Source: Bifidobacterium italicum | GTDB taxonomy: Bacteria; Actinomycetota; Actinomycetes; Actinomycetales; Bifidobacteriaceae | Length of the DNA: 64,000 nt | Reading direction: 5' to 3' | NCBI RefSeq assembly: GCF_002286915.1 | Contig: NZ_MVOG01000011.1 | Location: 1-64,000 of the forward strand | In this document: positions 9,000 to 22,169 of the stretch, one piece after another | How the letters are laid out: the number at the start of each line of letters is the position of its first letter | How positions within the stretch are numbered: position 1 is the first letter of the stretch | The notes under the pieces: generated by a model | The model's database searches: none | What the model was told of the DNA's origin: nothing | Seen by the model: only the letters and a program-made list of their open reading frames with translations | Position numbers and translations under genes: made by a program

Positions 9000-9026
9000 G
9001 TAGCACTCGGGCGATGGGAGTGATCG
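9000..9026. promoter_or_regulatory. Second, degenerate CIRCE-like operator
   Basis: GTAGCACTC, 9-nt spacer, GAGTGATCG. The left arm is near-perfect and the right arm keeps only GAGTG. Lies 8 nt after the first CIRCE, so HrcA could bind two adjacent sites. Confidence 0.75.
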
Positions 9027-9079
9027 CCGAAAGCTGACGGTCGGCGGCCGCTTCGATGTTCCGGGTGATGTCGTAATGA

Positions 9080-10720
<1,641 letters not shown>

Positions 10721-10768
10721 TCCACGCCCGTGACCGTGCGACGATGACCATGGCCGCATGACCGTGGG

Positions 10769-10805
10769 AAGGTCCCGGCTCCCCGATGGGGAGCCGGGAC
10801 CTTTG
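10769..10805 (+). terminator. groL terminator
   Basis: A 16-bp perfect stem (10769-10784 with 10788-10803) with a 3-nt loop and a short T stretch. Also lies just beyond the convergent WXG100 gene, so it may serve both strands. Confidence 0.8.
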
Positions 10806-10813
10806 TCGTCCGG

Positions 10814-10853
10814 CACGGCTTTTCGCCGCGTCAGCCTGCGGCGAAAAGCCGTG
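10814..10853 (-). terminator. Hairpin built into the 3' end of the WXG100 gene
   Basis: A 16-bp perfect stem, 10814-10829 with 10838-10853. The right arm encodes the last residues of the minus-strand WXG100 protein and the loop holds its stop codon. The left arm contains TTTT on the plus strand and AAAA on the minus. Confidence 0.7.
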
Positions 10854-11124
10854 CGGCCGCGTGCTCTGCGTCGGCGTACACCGTCGACGCCTGCGTGAGC
10901 GCCTGCTGGATCGATTCCAGCGACCGCTCCATCTGCTGCTGCGCGGCGCGCCACTGCGCGGCGAGCGCCGTGAACTGCGTCGCCGCGGCGCCGTGCCAGC
11001 AGTCCTGCAGCGCGTTGAGGTTCGCGTACATGCCGCCCACCGCCTGCCTGATCTGCGCGACCGACGAGCACACAGCCGCGCTCGACGCCTGGATGCGTTC
11101 CGAATCCACCTGATACTGGGGCAT
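10831..11124 (-). CDS. WXG100 (ESAT-6-like) protein
   Basis: 97 residues, all helical, with W43-H-G45 in the central turn. The Gln/Ala-rich helices and length are typical of WXG100 proteins exported by type VII secretion systems. ATG 11124 has a clear AAAGGAAC site about 10 nt upstream. No type VII ATPase (EccC/FtsK-like) is nearby, so its exporter must be elsewhere. Divergent from the TPM-like gene and convergent with groL, from which it is separated by two hairpins. A similar WHG protein occurs at about 1 kb in this window. Confidence 0.88.
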   Translation of the reverse strand: MPQYQVDSERIQASSAAVCSSVAQIRQAVGGMYANLNALQDCWHGAAATQFTALAAQWRAAQQQMERSLESIQQALTQASTVYADAEHAAARLFAAG

Positions 11125-11221
11125 CGTCCCTGTTCCTTTCTTCCGTTGTGCCGATGACCTGCCGTTCCGCCTCGGCGGAACCCCGGAGGGCATGTGACCG
11201 CCGACCGGTACTGTGGAATGT

Positions 11222-12157
11222 ATGACAACGCGAATCGAGAACCAAGGCGAGACGACCTCTGTGTACGGACGGGACGGTCGTCCACATTCCACCGACGGCG
11301 TGATGCGTCGCCTCGCGCGTCGATGCGCGGCGTCCACGCTCGCCCTCGTCCTCGCCGCCGCGGGCGCCATCGCGCCGGCCGCCCTCGCCGACGATCCGTC
11401 GCCGTCGCCGTCGCCGTCGACGTCGACGTCGCAGGCGTCCGACGGCGCGGCCGCCGACGTCGACCCCAACGGCGGCTACATCCTCGACACGCAGAACCTG
11501 CTCGGCAACGACATCGCGAAGGTCTCCGACGCGATCACGCGCACGCGCGAGCAGACCGGCGTGCAGGTGCGCCTCATCTACGTCGATTCGTTCAACTCGA
11601 CCGACTCGCCGGACGAGTGGGCGCGCCAGACCCTCAGGTCGCTCGATCCGGGTCCGAACACCGTGCTGCTCGCCGTCGCCACGAACGACGGCAACCTCGC
11701 CGTCGTCGTCTCACCGGGCTCGGACGAATGGCTGGGCAGCCAGAAGAGCGTCGACGCGCTCTCCGAGGCGGCCTCGGCGCCGCTCACCGGCGTCAAGGCC
11801 GGGGAAAGCCCCGATTGGGCGCGTTCGGCGATCGACATGATGGACGTCATCGCCAAGGAGAAAGACACGGCGACGTCCCGTTCGGCCGTCTCGATCGGCG
11901 TCGTCGCGCTCGTCGGCGTCGTCGCGCTCGCGGCCGTCGCCGTCGGCGTCGTCATCGTCGTGCGCCGTCGCCGCGAGGTCGACTCCGACGCCGAGAAGGA
12001 CGTCCGCGACGAAGGGCCGACCCCGGATGACGACGAGTCCGCCGTCGCCGCTGACGCCGCTGATGCCGCTGATGCCGCTGAGAGCACGGATGCCGCTGAT
12101 GCCGCCGATACGCAGGCCGTGACCGCCGTCGATCCGCATGCGAAATACAAGGGATGA
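11222..12157 (+). CDS. Secreted/membrane TPM-like (DUF6676-type) protein
   Basis: About 311 residues. A signal peptide (hydrophobic about 37-53, ending ALA) is followed by a Ser/Pro/Thr spacer and an extracytoplasmic domain (about 80-215). That domain contains VRLIYVDSFN and VLLAVATNDGNLAVVVSPG, in the manner of TPM/YgcG-type domains. A membrane helix follows (about 220-245), then an acidic cytoplasmic tail with Ala-Asp-Ala tandem repeats (12050-12120). GTG 11213 and ATG 11303 are alternative starts; the latter begins right at the signal peptide. Function unknown. It precedes the two-component genes and could be functionally linked. Confidence 0.78.
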   Translation: MTTRIENQGETTSVYGRDGRPHSTDGVMRRLARRCAASTLALVLAAAGAIAPAALADDPSPSPSPSTSTSQASDGAAADVDPNGGYILDTQNLLGNDIAKVSDAITRTREQTGVQVRLIYVDSFNSTDSPDEWARQTLRSLDPGPNTVLLAVATNDGNLAVVVSPGSDEWLGSQKSVDALSEAASAPLTGVKAGESPDWARSAIDMMDVIAKEKDTATSRSAVSIGVVALVGVVALAAVAVGVVIVVRRRREVDSDAEKDVRDEGPTPDDDESAVAADAADAADAAESTDAADAADTQAVTAVDPHAKYKG

Positions 12158-12207
12158 GCCGGTTGTCGCGGGGATGCGCCGGCACGCGACGGAACTCACA
12201 GAGGACA

Positions 12208-12223
12208 TTCAGGAAACCTTCAG
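12208..12223 (+). promoter_or_regulatory. TTCAG-N6-TTCAG direct repeat, candidate response-regulator site
   Basis: Two TTCAG pentamers spaced 11 nt apart start-to-start, 15 nt before the response-regulator ATG. OmpR/PhoP-type regulators typically bind direct repeats with 11-nt phasing, so autoregulation is plausible. Inference. Confidence 0.45.
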
Positions 12224-12237
12224 ACGGCGAGTCCATC

Positions 12238-12984
<747 letters not shown>

Positions 12985-13048
12985 GCGCGCCCGGGACGGA
13001 GGGTGGATCCTCACGACGAACGGCAAGGAACGACAGGGGGCACGGACG

Positions 13049-14965
13049 ATGGGCAGGACCGGCACGGGCGCGGCCTCGCGCGGCGAGGGCGGGCCGCTCG
13101 CCCATGTCCTGCTGAGCGCGAAGCTCGTCGCCTCGATCATCGTGCTGCTGTCGGTGGGCACCGTGTGCATCTCGCTGGCGATCACGCAGCTCGTCAGCAA
13201 CTACATGATGCAGCGCACCGACAGCCAGCTGCTGCAGCAGGCGGAGCTCGTGTTCAAGAACACGGTGCTGCTCAACGACAAGGCGAACGCGTCGAACCCG
13301 ATGATCAGCTACTACGTGCAGGCCTACGACGCGGCCTCGCACACGTCGACGGTGCTGCTGCAGCCGGTCTACAAGGACGGCGTCGTCTCCCGCCCGCGGC
13401 TGCCGGCGAACGGCGACCTCGCCGGCCATGAACTCGCGAAGCCGTACACGACGCCGGCGATCGTCGACACGTCGAACGCGACGCGCACGCCCGACCATTC
13501 GACGATGACGATGGCCGAGTATCCGTGGCGCGTCGTCGCGCTGCGCTGGATCAGCGAGGACGCGAACGGCATCCAGCACGACCGCGGCATCATCTACATC
13601 GGACTGTCGCTGGGCAACCAGATCGACATGATCGACAATCTGACGAAGTTCTGCGTCATGGTGAGCATCGCCGTCGTCATGCTCGGCGGCGTCGTCAGCG
13701 CGCTGCTCGTGCAACGCACGCTCGAGCCGCTCAAGCGCATCGAGAAGACGGCCGCGAAGATCGCCAACGGCGATCTGTCGCAGCGCATCCCGTCGGCGCC
13801 GGAGGGCACCGAGATCGGCTCGCTGTCGCGTTCGCTCAATCTCATGCTCGCGCAGATCGAGCGCAGCTTCCACCAGCAGCAGGCGACGACCGACAAGATG
13901 AAACGCTTCGTCTCGGACGCGAGCCATGAGCTGCGCACGCCGCTCGCCGCGATCCACGGCTACGCCGAACTGTACAAGATGCAGCGCGGAGCCGGAGACG
14001 CAGCGGACGCGCTCGCCCGCGCCGACGATTCGATCGACCACATCGAGGCGTCGAGCGCGCGCATGACGGTGCTCGTCGAGGACCTGCTTTCTCTCGCCAG
14101 GCTTGACGAGGGCCGCGGCATCTCGATCACGCAGCGCGTCGACCTCGGCACCGTCCTCGCGGATTCGGCGAGCGACCTGCATGCGCTCGACCCGGAACGC
14201 CGCATCCGCACCGGCGTCGTGGGCCTCGACATGTCCGATCCGGCGCATCCGGCGCTGACGATGACCGACGGTCCGCTGCCGAAGGTCACGGTCGTCGCCG
14301 ACGGCGCGCGGCTGCAGCAGGTCGTCACGAACATCGTCGGCAACATCCACCGCTACACGCCGCACGATTCGCCGGTCGAGATGTCGCTCGGCGTCATCGG
14401 CGCGGCGATGGACGTCGACGAGCTGGCGCAGCTGCCGCCCGACGACGAGTCGATGGCGCGCGTGCTGCGCGCGGCCGCCGAATACACGACGACGAACCGG
14501 GGCATGATGGTCGCCGTCGCGCGCTTCGCCGACCACGGTCCCGGCGTGCCGGCCGAGGCGCGCGCGAAGATCTTCGAGCGCTTCTACACCGCCGATCCCT
14601 CCCGTGCGCGCCTCAAAGGCGGCACCGGTCTGGGCATGGCGATCGCGCAGTCGGTCATCAACGCGCACCAGGGCTTCATCTGCGCCGGCGAGAGCGACGG
14701 CGGCGGCCTGACGCTGACGCTCGTCCTGCCGCTCACGCGCGCCGGCGACGCGACGTTGGACGACGCGGCGGACGCGGACCGGACGCATACCAAGGACGCC
14801 GCCCATAAGGACACGGCGCGCAAGGACACGGCGCGCAAGGACAGGACACGCAAGGGCGTCGCGCACCATGGGGGCGCCGGCGAGACGAATCCCTCCGCGG
14901 TGCGCGCATCGTCCGGCGGCGCAAGGAAGGGCGCCGAGGCCGACGGGCGGCGAAGGACGGCGTAG
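13049..14965 (+). CDS. Sensor histidine kinase (HAMP-HisKA-HATPase)
   Basis: 638 residues. TM1 at about 22-48, an extracytoplasmic sensor (about 52-200), TM2 at about 201-222, and HAMP (about 222-276). The HisKA box is SDASHELRTPLA with His293, and the HATPase domain has FADHGPGVP and GGTGLGMAI. The C-terminal 75 residues after the kinase are unusual: a low-complexity basic tail with repeats of H/R-K-D-T-A (about 570-595), encoded by tandem DNA repeats around 14800-14860. Phosphorylates the preceding response regulator; no other gene intervenes. Confidence 0.95.
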   Translation: MGRTGTGAASRGEGGPLAHVLLSAKLVASIIVLLSVGTVCISLAITQLVSNYMMQRTDSQLLQQAELVFKNTVLLNDKANASNPMISYYVQAYDAASHTSTVLLQPVYKDGVVSRPRLPANGDLAGHELAKPYTTPAIVDTSNATRTPDHSTMTMAEYPWRVVALRWISEDANGIQHDRGIIYIGLSLGNQIDMIDNLTKFCVMVSIAVVMLGGVVSALLVQRTLEPLKRIEKTAAKIANGDLSQRIPSAPEGTEIGSLSRSLNLMLAQIERSFHQQQATTDKMKRFVSDASHELRTPLAAIHGYAELYKMQRGAGDAADALARADDSIDHIEASSARMTVLVEDLLSLARLDEGRGISITQRVDLGTVLADSASDLHALDPERRIRTGVVGLDMSDPAHPALTMTDGPLPKVTVVADGARLQQVVTNIVGNIHRYTPHDSPVEMSLGVIGAAMDVDELAQLPPDDESMARVLRAAAEYTTTNRGMMVAVARFADHGPGVPAEARAKIFERFYTADPSRARLKGGTGLGMAIAQSVINAHQGFICAGESDGGGLTLTLVLPLTRAGDATLDDAADADRTHTKDAAHKDTARKDTARKDRTRKGVAHHGGAGETNPSAVRASSGGARKGAEADGRRRTA

Positions 14966-15009
14966 GGCGCGTGATGGCCCCATGCGCCGCCTATGCCGAG
15001 CGCAAGCGC

Positions 15010-15039
15010 TCGACGGATGCGCAGGCGGTGCGGTAGAAT
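15010..15039 (+). promoter_or_regulatory. Candidate sigma-A promoter with long leader for cold-shock gene
   Basis: TCGACG at 15010-15015, 18-nt spacer, TAGAAT at 15034-15039. Leaves an untranslated leader of roughly 80 nt containing a GCGGGG/CCCCGC hairpin (about 15057-15075) before the ATG at 15125, as common for cold-shock mRNAs. Confidence 0.55.
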
Positions 15040-15124
15040 GAAGATTTGGTAAGAACGCGGGGGATGTCCCCGCGTCAGGACGGCAACAGCAACAAGACAA
15101 TCTGGTGAACAGTGAGAGGTGGAC

Positions 15125-15514
15125 ATGCCTAGCGGACGTGTACGTTGGTTCGATGCGAAGAAGGGATTTGGATTCATCGCCGGCGATGAGGGTCCGGACG
15201 TGTTCCTTCCGCAGACCTCGCTGCCTGCGGGGGTGAGCGAGCTGCGCAAGGGCGCCCGTGTCGAGTACTCGGTCGTCGACGGCAACCGCGGACCGGTCGC
15301 GATGAGCGTGACGCCGGTCAGGACGGCTCCGTCGCTCGTCAAGGCGACGCGGCCGAAGCCGGACGACATGGCCGCGATCGTCGAGGACCTCATCAAGCTC
15401 CTCGACGGCGCCGGCAACCAGCTGCGCCGCCACCGCTACCCGTCGCAGGCGGACAGCCGCAAGCTCGCGCAGCTGCTGCGCGCCGTCGCGGACAACTTCG
15501 ACGTACAGGAATGA
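15125..15514 (+). CDS. Cold-shock domain protein with C-terminal helical extension
   Basis: 129 residues. N-terminal cold-shock domain (1-66) with RNP1 KKGFGFIA and RNP2 DVFLPQTSL. The C-terminal half (70-129) is an extra domain of helical character not found in CspA. This arrangement with the DUF3027 gene 3 nt downstream is a conserved actinobacterial gene pair as far as I know. Start chosen at ATG 15125 with GAGAGG upstream; GTG at 15119 is in frame. Probably RNA-binding and co-translated with the next gene. Confidence 0.92.
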   Translation: MPSGRVRWFDAKKGFGFIAGDEGPDVFLPQTSLPAGVSELRKGARVEYSVVDGNRGPVAMSVTPVRTAPSLVKATRPKPDDMAAIVEDLIKLLDGAGNQLRRHRYPSQADSRKLAQLLRAVADNFDVQE

Positions 15515-15517
15515 ACG

Positions 15518-17128
15518 ATGGCAGAAGAATTTGACCCGGAGGCGCTCGCGCGCGCCGTCGCGATCGACACGGCCCAGGACGCCGCCCACGTCGGCGACTT
15601 CGTGACGAGCGAGACGACGGGCGACGGTGTGACCGATTTCCGTTTCGTGGCGACGATGGTCGGCTATGAGGGCTGGCAATGGTCGGTCACGTTGTTCCAC
15701 GACGTCGAGGCGGACCGATGGACCGTCGACGAGGCGTCCCTGATCCCGACCGACAAGGCGCTGCTGCCGCCGCCATGGGTGCCGTGGAAGAACCGTCTCG
15801 AACCATCGGACCTGTCGGTGACCGATTCGATCGGCACCGAGCCCGACGACGAGCGGCTCGAGGCCGGCGTCACCGAGGAGACGATCGAGCGGATCGAGAC
15901 GACGCATGGTCCCGTCGACGACGACGCCGTGCAGGACGCGGCCGGGGAGCCGCAGACGGCCGAGGAGGCCGCCGAGACGCGCCTCGACGACGCCGCGGCG
16001 GTCGTCGAAGGAGCCGAGACCGTGACGGAGGCCGTCGAGGACGTCGAGGACGTCACCGAGGACGTCGGGGATGCCGACGGCCGCCCCGACGGGGCGGATG
16101 GCGATGCCTGCTCGACGACGACGCAGCAGGACCTGCATGACGCGATCGAGGAGTTCGACCTGTCGCGGCGCTCGGTGATGTCGGCGATTGGGCGCGCGCA
16201 GACGGCGCAGCGCTGGTACGACGGTCCGCACGGCCCGAAGTCCCTTTCGACGAAGACGGCGAACGGCAACCTGTGCTCGACCTGCGGCTTCTTCATCCCG
16301 TTGCGCGGGGACCTGTCCGAGATGTTCGGCGTCTGCGCGAACCGTTGGAGCCCCGATGACGGCCGCGTCGTCTCGCTCGACCACGGCTGCGGCGAGCATT
16401 CGCAGATCGAACCGCCCGAGCCGAGCCGTCTGTGGATCCAGACGAAACCCGCCTACGACGACGTGCACATCGACATCGTCGAGCAGAGCCCGCGCGAGGA
16501 ACGCGGCGATGTCGAACTGATCGAAACGGTCGTCGACGCGAAGAAGCACGACCGGCACGACGCGGACGCGGCGCACGGCGACGACGCGCGCCGCGAGGAG
16601 CGGCGCGCCGCGCAGGACGCGGAGGTGCCGATGCCCGACGCCGACACGCAACGTGAGGCGGCCGACGCGACGATCGCGGACGAAGGCGCGGCCGGGACGA
16701 CGCTGCGCGAGCCGGCGCAGCGGATCGTCGACGCGGCCGACGACATCGTCGCCGACGAACAGCATGAGACGGTCGTCGCCACGGGAGACGAGGACACGAT
16801 CGGCCAGACGCAGGTCGTCGCCGAACTGACGACCGACGCCGAGGACGAAGGCGAGGACTTCGTCGATGCGCTCGAGGCGAAGGCCGACGCGTCCGAGGCG
16901 GCGCAGGACGCCGATGCCGCCGCGACGACGGCGGACGCCGGGGAGTCGGCCGCCGTCGAGCCGGAAGACGCTGTTCAGTCGGAAGATACGGCGCAGCCGG
17001 AGGACGCTGCGCGGCAGGAAACACTTGAGCGTGCCGAGATCGAAGTCGAGAACATCGCCGAGACCGCATCCGACGCGACGCAGGAGGATGAGGACGTCAT
17101 CGAGCCGTATCAGGAGGCGCACGACTGA
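15518..17128 (+). CDS. DUF3027 domain protein
   Basis: 536 residues. The N-terminal part (10-100) with VGDFV and the W-x-W-S-V-T-L region leading to LLPPPWVPW matches DUF3027. A Cys-rich segment (about 248-290: CSTCG, CANRW, CGEHS) looks like a zinc ribbon. Everything else is very acidic low-complexity (Asp/Glu/Ala) sequence, both between the two parts and after residue 310. Function unknown. Starts 3 nt after the cold-shock gene, so an RNA-related role is plausible by association. Confidence 0.88.
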   Translation: MAEEFDPEALARAVAIDTAQDAAHVGDFVTSETTGDGVTDFRFVATMVGYEGWQWSVTLFHDVEADRWTVDEASLIPTDKALLPPPWVPWKNRLEPSDLSVTDSIGTEPDDERLEAGVTEETIERIETTHGPVDDDAVQDAAGEPQTAEEAAETRLDDAAAVVEGAETVTEAVEDVEDVTEDVGDADGRPDGADGDACSTTTQQDLHDAIEEFDLSRRSVMSAIGRAQTAQRWYDGPHGPKSLSTKTANGNLCSTCGFFIPLRGDLSEMFGVCANRWSPDDGRVVSLDHGCGEHSQIEPPEPSRLWIQTKPAYDDVHIDIVEQSPREERGDVELIETVVDAKKHDRHDADAAHGDDARREERRAAQDAEVPMPDADTQREAADATIADEGAAGTTLREPAQRIVDAADDIVADEQHETVVATGDEDTIGQTQVVAELTTDAEDEGEDFVDALEAKADASEAAQDADAAATTADAGESAAVEPEDAVQSEDTAQPEDAARQETLERAEIEVENIAETASDATQEDEDVIEPYQEAHD

Positions 17129-17160
17129 CTGATCCGCGGCGCCGCCGATGCGAATGACGG

Positions 17161-17216
17161 CGGATACGACGGGGGCGTGTGACGGCATCGTTCGTCACAC
17201 GCCCCCGTCGTATCCG
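17161..17216. terminator. Perfect 24-bp hairpin between convergent genes
   Basis: Arms 17161-17184 and 17193-17216 are exact reverse complements with an 8-nt loop. It sits between the DUF3027 stop and the stop of the convergent membrane-protein gene, so it is a likely bidirectional terminator despite lacking T-runs. Confidence 0.8.
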
Positions 17217-17239
17217 TGAATCCTGGGTTCCTCCCGCCG

Positions 17240-18241
17240 TCAGCGGTCCGTCGACGGCGCCGCATCGCGCCCCGTCGTGCCGGACTGCGTGCCCGACTGC
17301 GTCGCCGCCGACCGCCGGGTGGCCGAGGAACCGGGCGATGGCGAGGGGCTGGCCGTAGGCGTCGCCGACGCGCTCGGCGAGGAGGTCGACGAGTCCGACG
17401 TGCTCGGTTCCGGCGAGGATGTGGCCGTCTCGTCGGGCGTCGGCGTCGCGCTCGCCGACGGGGCGCCCGTCGCGCTCGGCGTCGGCGTCGGCTCCTCGGT
17501 TACGGTCGCGGTCGGCTGCGGCGTCGTCGCATCGAAGGAGTCCGAGGCGACGAGGCCGTCAATCGTGCCGCCGGTGATCGCGAGCAGTTCCTTCGCGATC
17601 GTGATGTAGACGTCGTGCAACTCCTTCGCCGTCTTCGCGTGCGCCTTGAGGTCGTTGTCCCGCGTCGTGATCGTGCAGGCAGGGATCGCCGGCTCCTTGC
17701 CGGCGTCGTCCATCAGGACGTTGAGCCTGCGCAGGTCGTCGGTGTCGATCTGCGTCTTCGGATCGTCGATGTACGCCTTCGTCGAGCTGATCGCCATGTC
17801 CGCGAGCCGCTTCGCCTCGGTCGCCCTCGCCGCCTGCGTCTGGCACGAGGACATCGCCTGCGCGCGCAGTGTACCGCTGATGTTGCCGTTCGCGTACAGG
17901 TAGCCGAAGGCCGCGCACAGCACGAGCACGCCGACGACGATCGTCAGCCACGGCAGGCGGCGCCGCCTCTTCGCCGAACGGCGCAGCTCGGAGCGGTCCT
18001 CATGGTCTGGATGGTCGTCGCCGTCCCGATGGTTCGCGCGCTCCGACTTGCGTCCTTCGCCGTCGCCATCGTCATCGTCGTCGTGCGGCGCGAAGGAGGG
18101 AGGCGACTGCCTGCCGAACTCGGCCGTGTCCCCCGACGCCTCCCGCGTCGCGTCATACGATGCGATGGACTCCTCGATCTCGTGCGCCGACGCCGTTTCA
18201 TCGGTCGTTCCGTCGTCCTGTGTGTGCATGTCGTTCGTCAT
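17240..18241 (-). CDS. Single-pass membrane protein with Ser/Thr/Pro-rich tail
   Basis: 333 residues. A long acidic cytoplasmic N-terminus (1-85, Asp/Glu/His-rich) and basic stop-transfer RRAKRRRR-like cluster precede one membrane helix (about 97-117). An extracytoplasmic helical domain (about 120-235) follows with Cys residues (SSCQT, PACT) that may form a disulfide. A Pro/Thr/Ser-rich tail (240-333) looks like wall-spanning or glycosylated sequence. No family recognised. Met at 18229 is an alternative start. Likely envelope protein. Confidence 0.8.
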   Translation of the reverse strand: MTNDMHTQDDGTTDETASAHEIEESIASYDATREASGDTAEFGRQSPPSFAPHDDDDDGDGEGRKSERANHRDGDDHPDHEDRSELRRSAKRRRRLPWLTIVVGVLVLCAAFGYLYANGNISGTLRAQAMSSCQTQAARATEAKRLADMAISSTKAYIDDPKTQIDTDDLRRLNVLMDDAGKEPAIPACTITTRDNDLKAHAKTAKELHDVYITIAKELLAITGGTIDGLVASDSFDATTPQPTATVTEEPTPTPSATGAPSASATPTPDETATSSPEPSTSDSSTSSPSASATPTASPSPSPGSSATRRSAATQSGTQSGTTGRDAAPSTDR

Positions 18242-18352
18242 CGTGTCCTCATCAGCCTTCCGAATGCACTTAGTCTATGCGCCGCACCGGCGGACGCGCC
18301 GCGTCGCTGAGCTCAGGGTGAACCGCGGGCGCCCGCATCCGACGGGCGCCGC

Positions 18353-19330
18353 TCAGTGCACGACGGTGACGTTGCACTCGGCCGAGTTGATCACCTGCTT
18401 GGAGACCGAGCCGAGGAAATGCGCATCAAGGCCGCTCAGGCCCCGCGAACCGACGACGACGTGCCGCGCGTAGCGCGACGCGCTCACGAGGCCCTTGCCG
18501 GGGGAGATGTGGAACGCGTTCGGCGTCACGTCGATCGACCCGGGCAGCTTCGCGCCGTCGATGAACTCCTTGAGGCGGCGCATCGCGTAGCGCTGGGCGA
18601 CGTCCATCGGCGCGACGCTCGTCTCGTATCCGGGCACCGTGCCCAGATCCTTGATCCTCCAGAAGAACATGACGTGCAGCGGCGCGTCGTTGAGCCTGGC
18701 GAGGCCTGCCGCGAACACGAGCGCGCGCCGCGACGTGTCCGAGCCGTCGACGCCGACGACGATCGGCCGCGCCGTGCGGGGGATCTCGACATGCGGCGTC
18801 ACGAAATGCACGTCCTGGTCGTTCGGCGACAGCGCGTTCGCGATCTGGTCCTGCACGTCGATGTCCTCGTCCTGCGCGCTGCGGATGATCGTGACCGGCA
18901 CCTTCGCCTCCTCGGCGAGCGACGAGGAGAGCGATCCGAGCAGCCAGCGCGCGACGCGGCTCATCGAACGCCTTCCGATGACGATCTGCTGCGCGTTCGC
19001 GCCGATCTCGAGCAGCGCAGTGCTCGCCGCCGCGCGGAACGACGTCAGTTCGATCTGCTCGTCGGCGAGATCCATGTCCTTCGACGCCGCCTCGACCCAC
19101 ACATGCAGCTCGTCGGCGATGCGCTTGCGCAGCGCGTCCGCCTCCTCCTTGTTCGCCGGTTCGGGACCCATGTCCCATGAATACGACCATCCGTACACGG
19201 CGTTGACGCGCTGCCCGGACAGCCGCGCCTGCTGCAGCGCCCAGCGCAGCGCCGCGAACGACTCGGGGGAGCCGTCGACGCCGACGACGATGTCCCCGGA
19301 GGGATTGAGAGAATCGATTGTTGCGCTCAT
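18353..19330 (-). CDS. Universal stress protein, tandem UspA domains
   Basis: 325 residues made of two Usp domains (about 12-150 and 180-325). Each begins with IVVGVDGS. The second carries the nucleotide-binding pattern VGSRG-(x9)-GS; the first has IGRRS-(x9)-GS, which is close to ATP-binding type. Cytoplasmic. AGGAGC precedes ATG 19330. A GGCGCCCG/CGGGCGCC hairpin just beyond the stop (18329-18350) may terminate the transcript. Divergent from clpC, consistent with stress genes clustering here. Confidence 0.95.
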   Translation of the reverse strand: MSATIDSLNPSGDIVVGVDGSPESFAALRWALQQARLSGQRVNAVYGWSYSWDMGPEPANKEEADALRKRIADELHVWVEAASKDMDLADEQIELTSFRAAASTALLEIGANAQQIVIGRRSMSRVARWLLGSLSSSLAEEAKVPVTIIRSAQDEDIDVQDQIANALSPNDQDVHFVTPHVEIPRTARPIVVGVDGSDTSRRALVFAAGLARLNDAPLHVMFFWRIKDLGTVPGYETSVAPMDVAQRYAMRRLKEFIDGAKLPGSIDVTPNAFHISPGKGLVSASRYARHVVVGSRGLSGLDAHFLGSVSKQVINSAECNVTVVH

Positions 19331-19528
19331 GCGTTGCTCCTTCGTTGGTGGATGGGCCGGGGCGTGCGCGTGCGGCCTGCTTTGTTCCTCGCCGCGCCCC
19401 GCGCGGCTGCGCTCACCGTCTTCAAGCATAACGTAGTCGTCCCGCGGAGAAACTCGGACGGCATGGAAATAAACGTCATCAGAAATCTGTAGAGTGATGT
19501 GGAATTACCAAGTCATGGAAGGACAAGC

Positions 19529-22078
<2,550 letters not shown>

Positions 22079-22107
22079 TCTGCCGCTGACGGCCTTTGAT
22101 CCTACGC

Positions 22108-22150
22108 GAAAGGGCGCGCACCACTCCGGTGCGCGCCCTTTCACGTTTTT
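22108..22150 (+). terminator. clpC rho-independent terminator
   Basis: A 15-bp perfect stem (22108-22122 with 22128-22142), 5-nt loop, then ACGTTTTT. Confidence 0.93.
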
Positions 22151-22169
22151 CCGGGCTGTAAAGACGTGG

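Noticed and set aside
19440-19528. HspR (HAIR) or CtsR operator before clpC
   Set aside because: No CTTGAGT-N7-ACTCAAG or GGTCAAA repeat is visible in the intergenic region.
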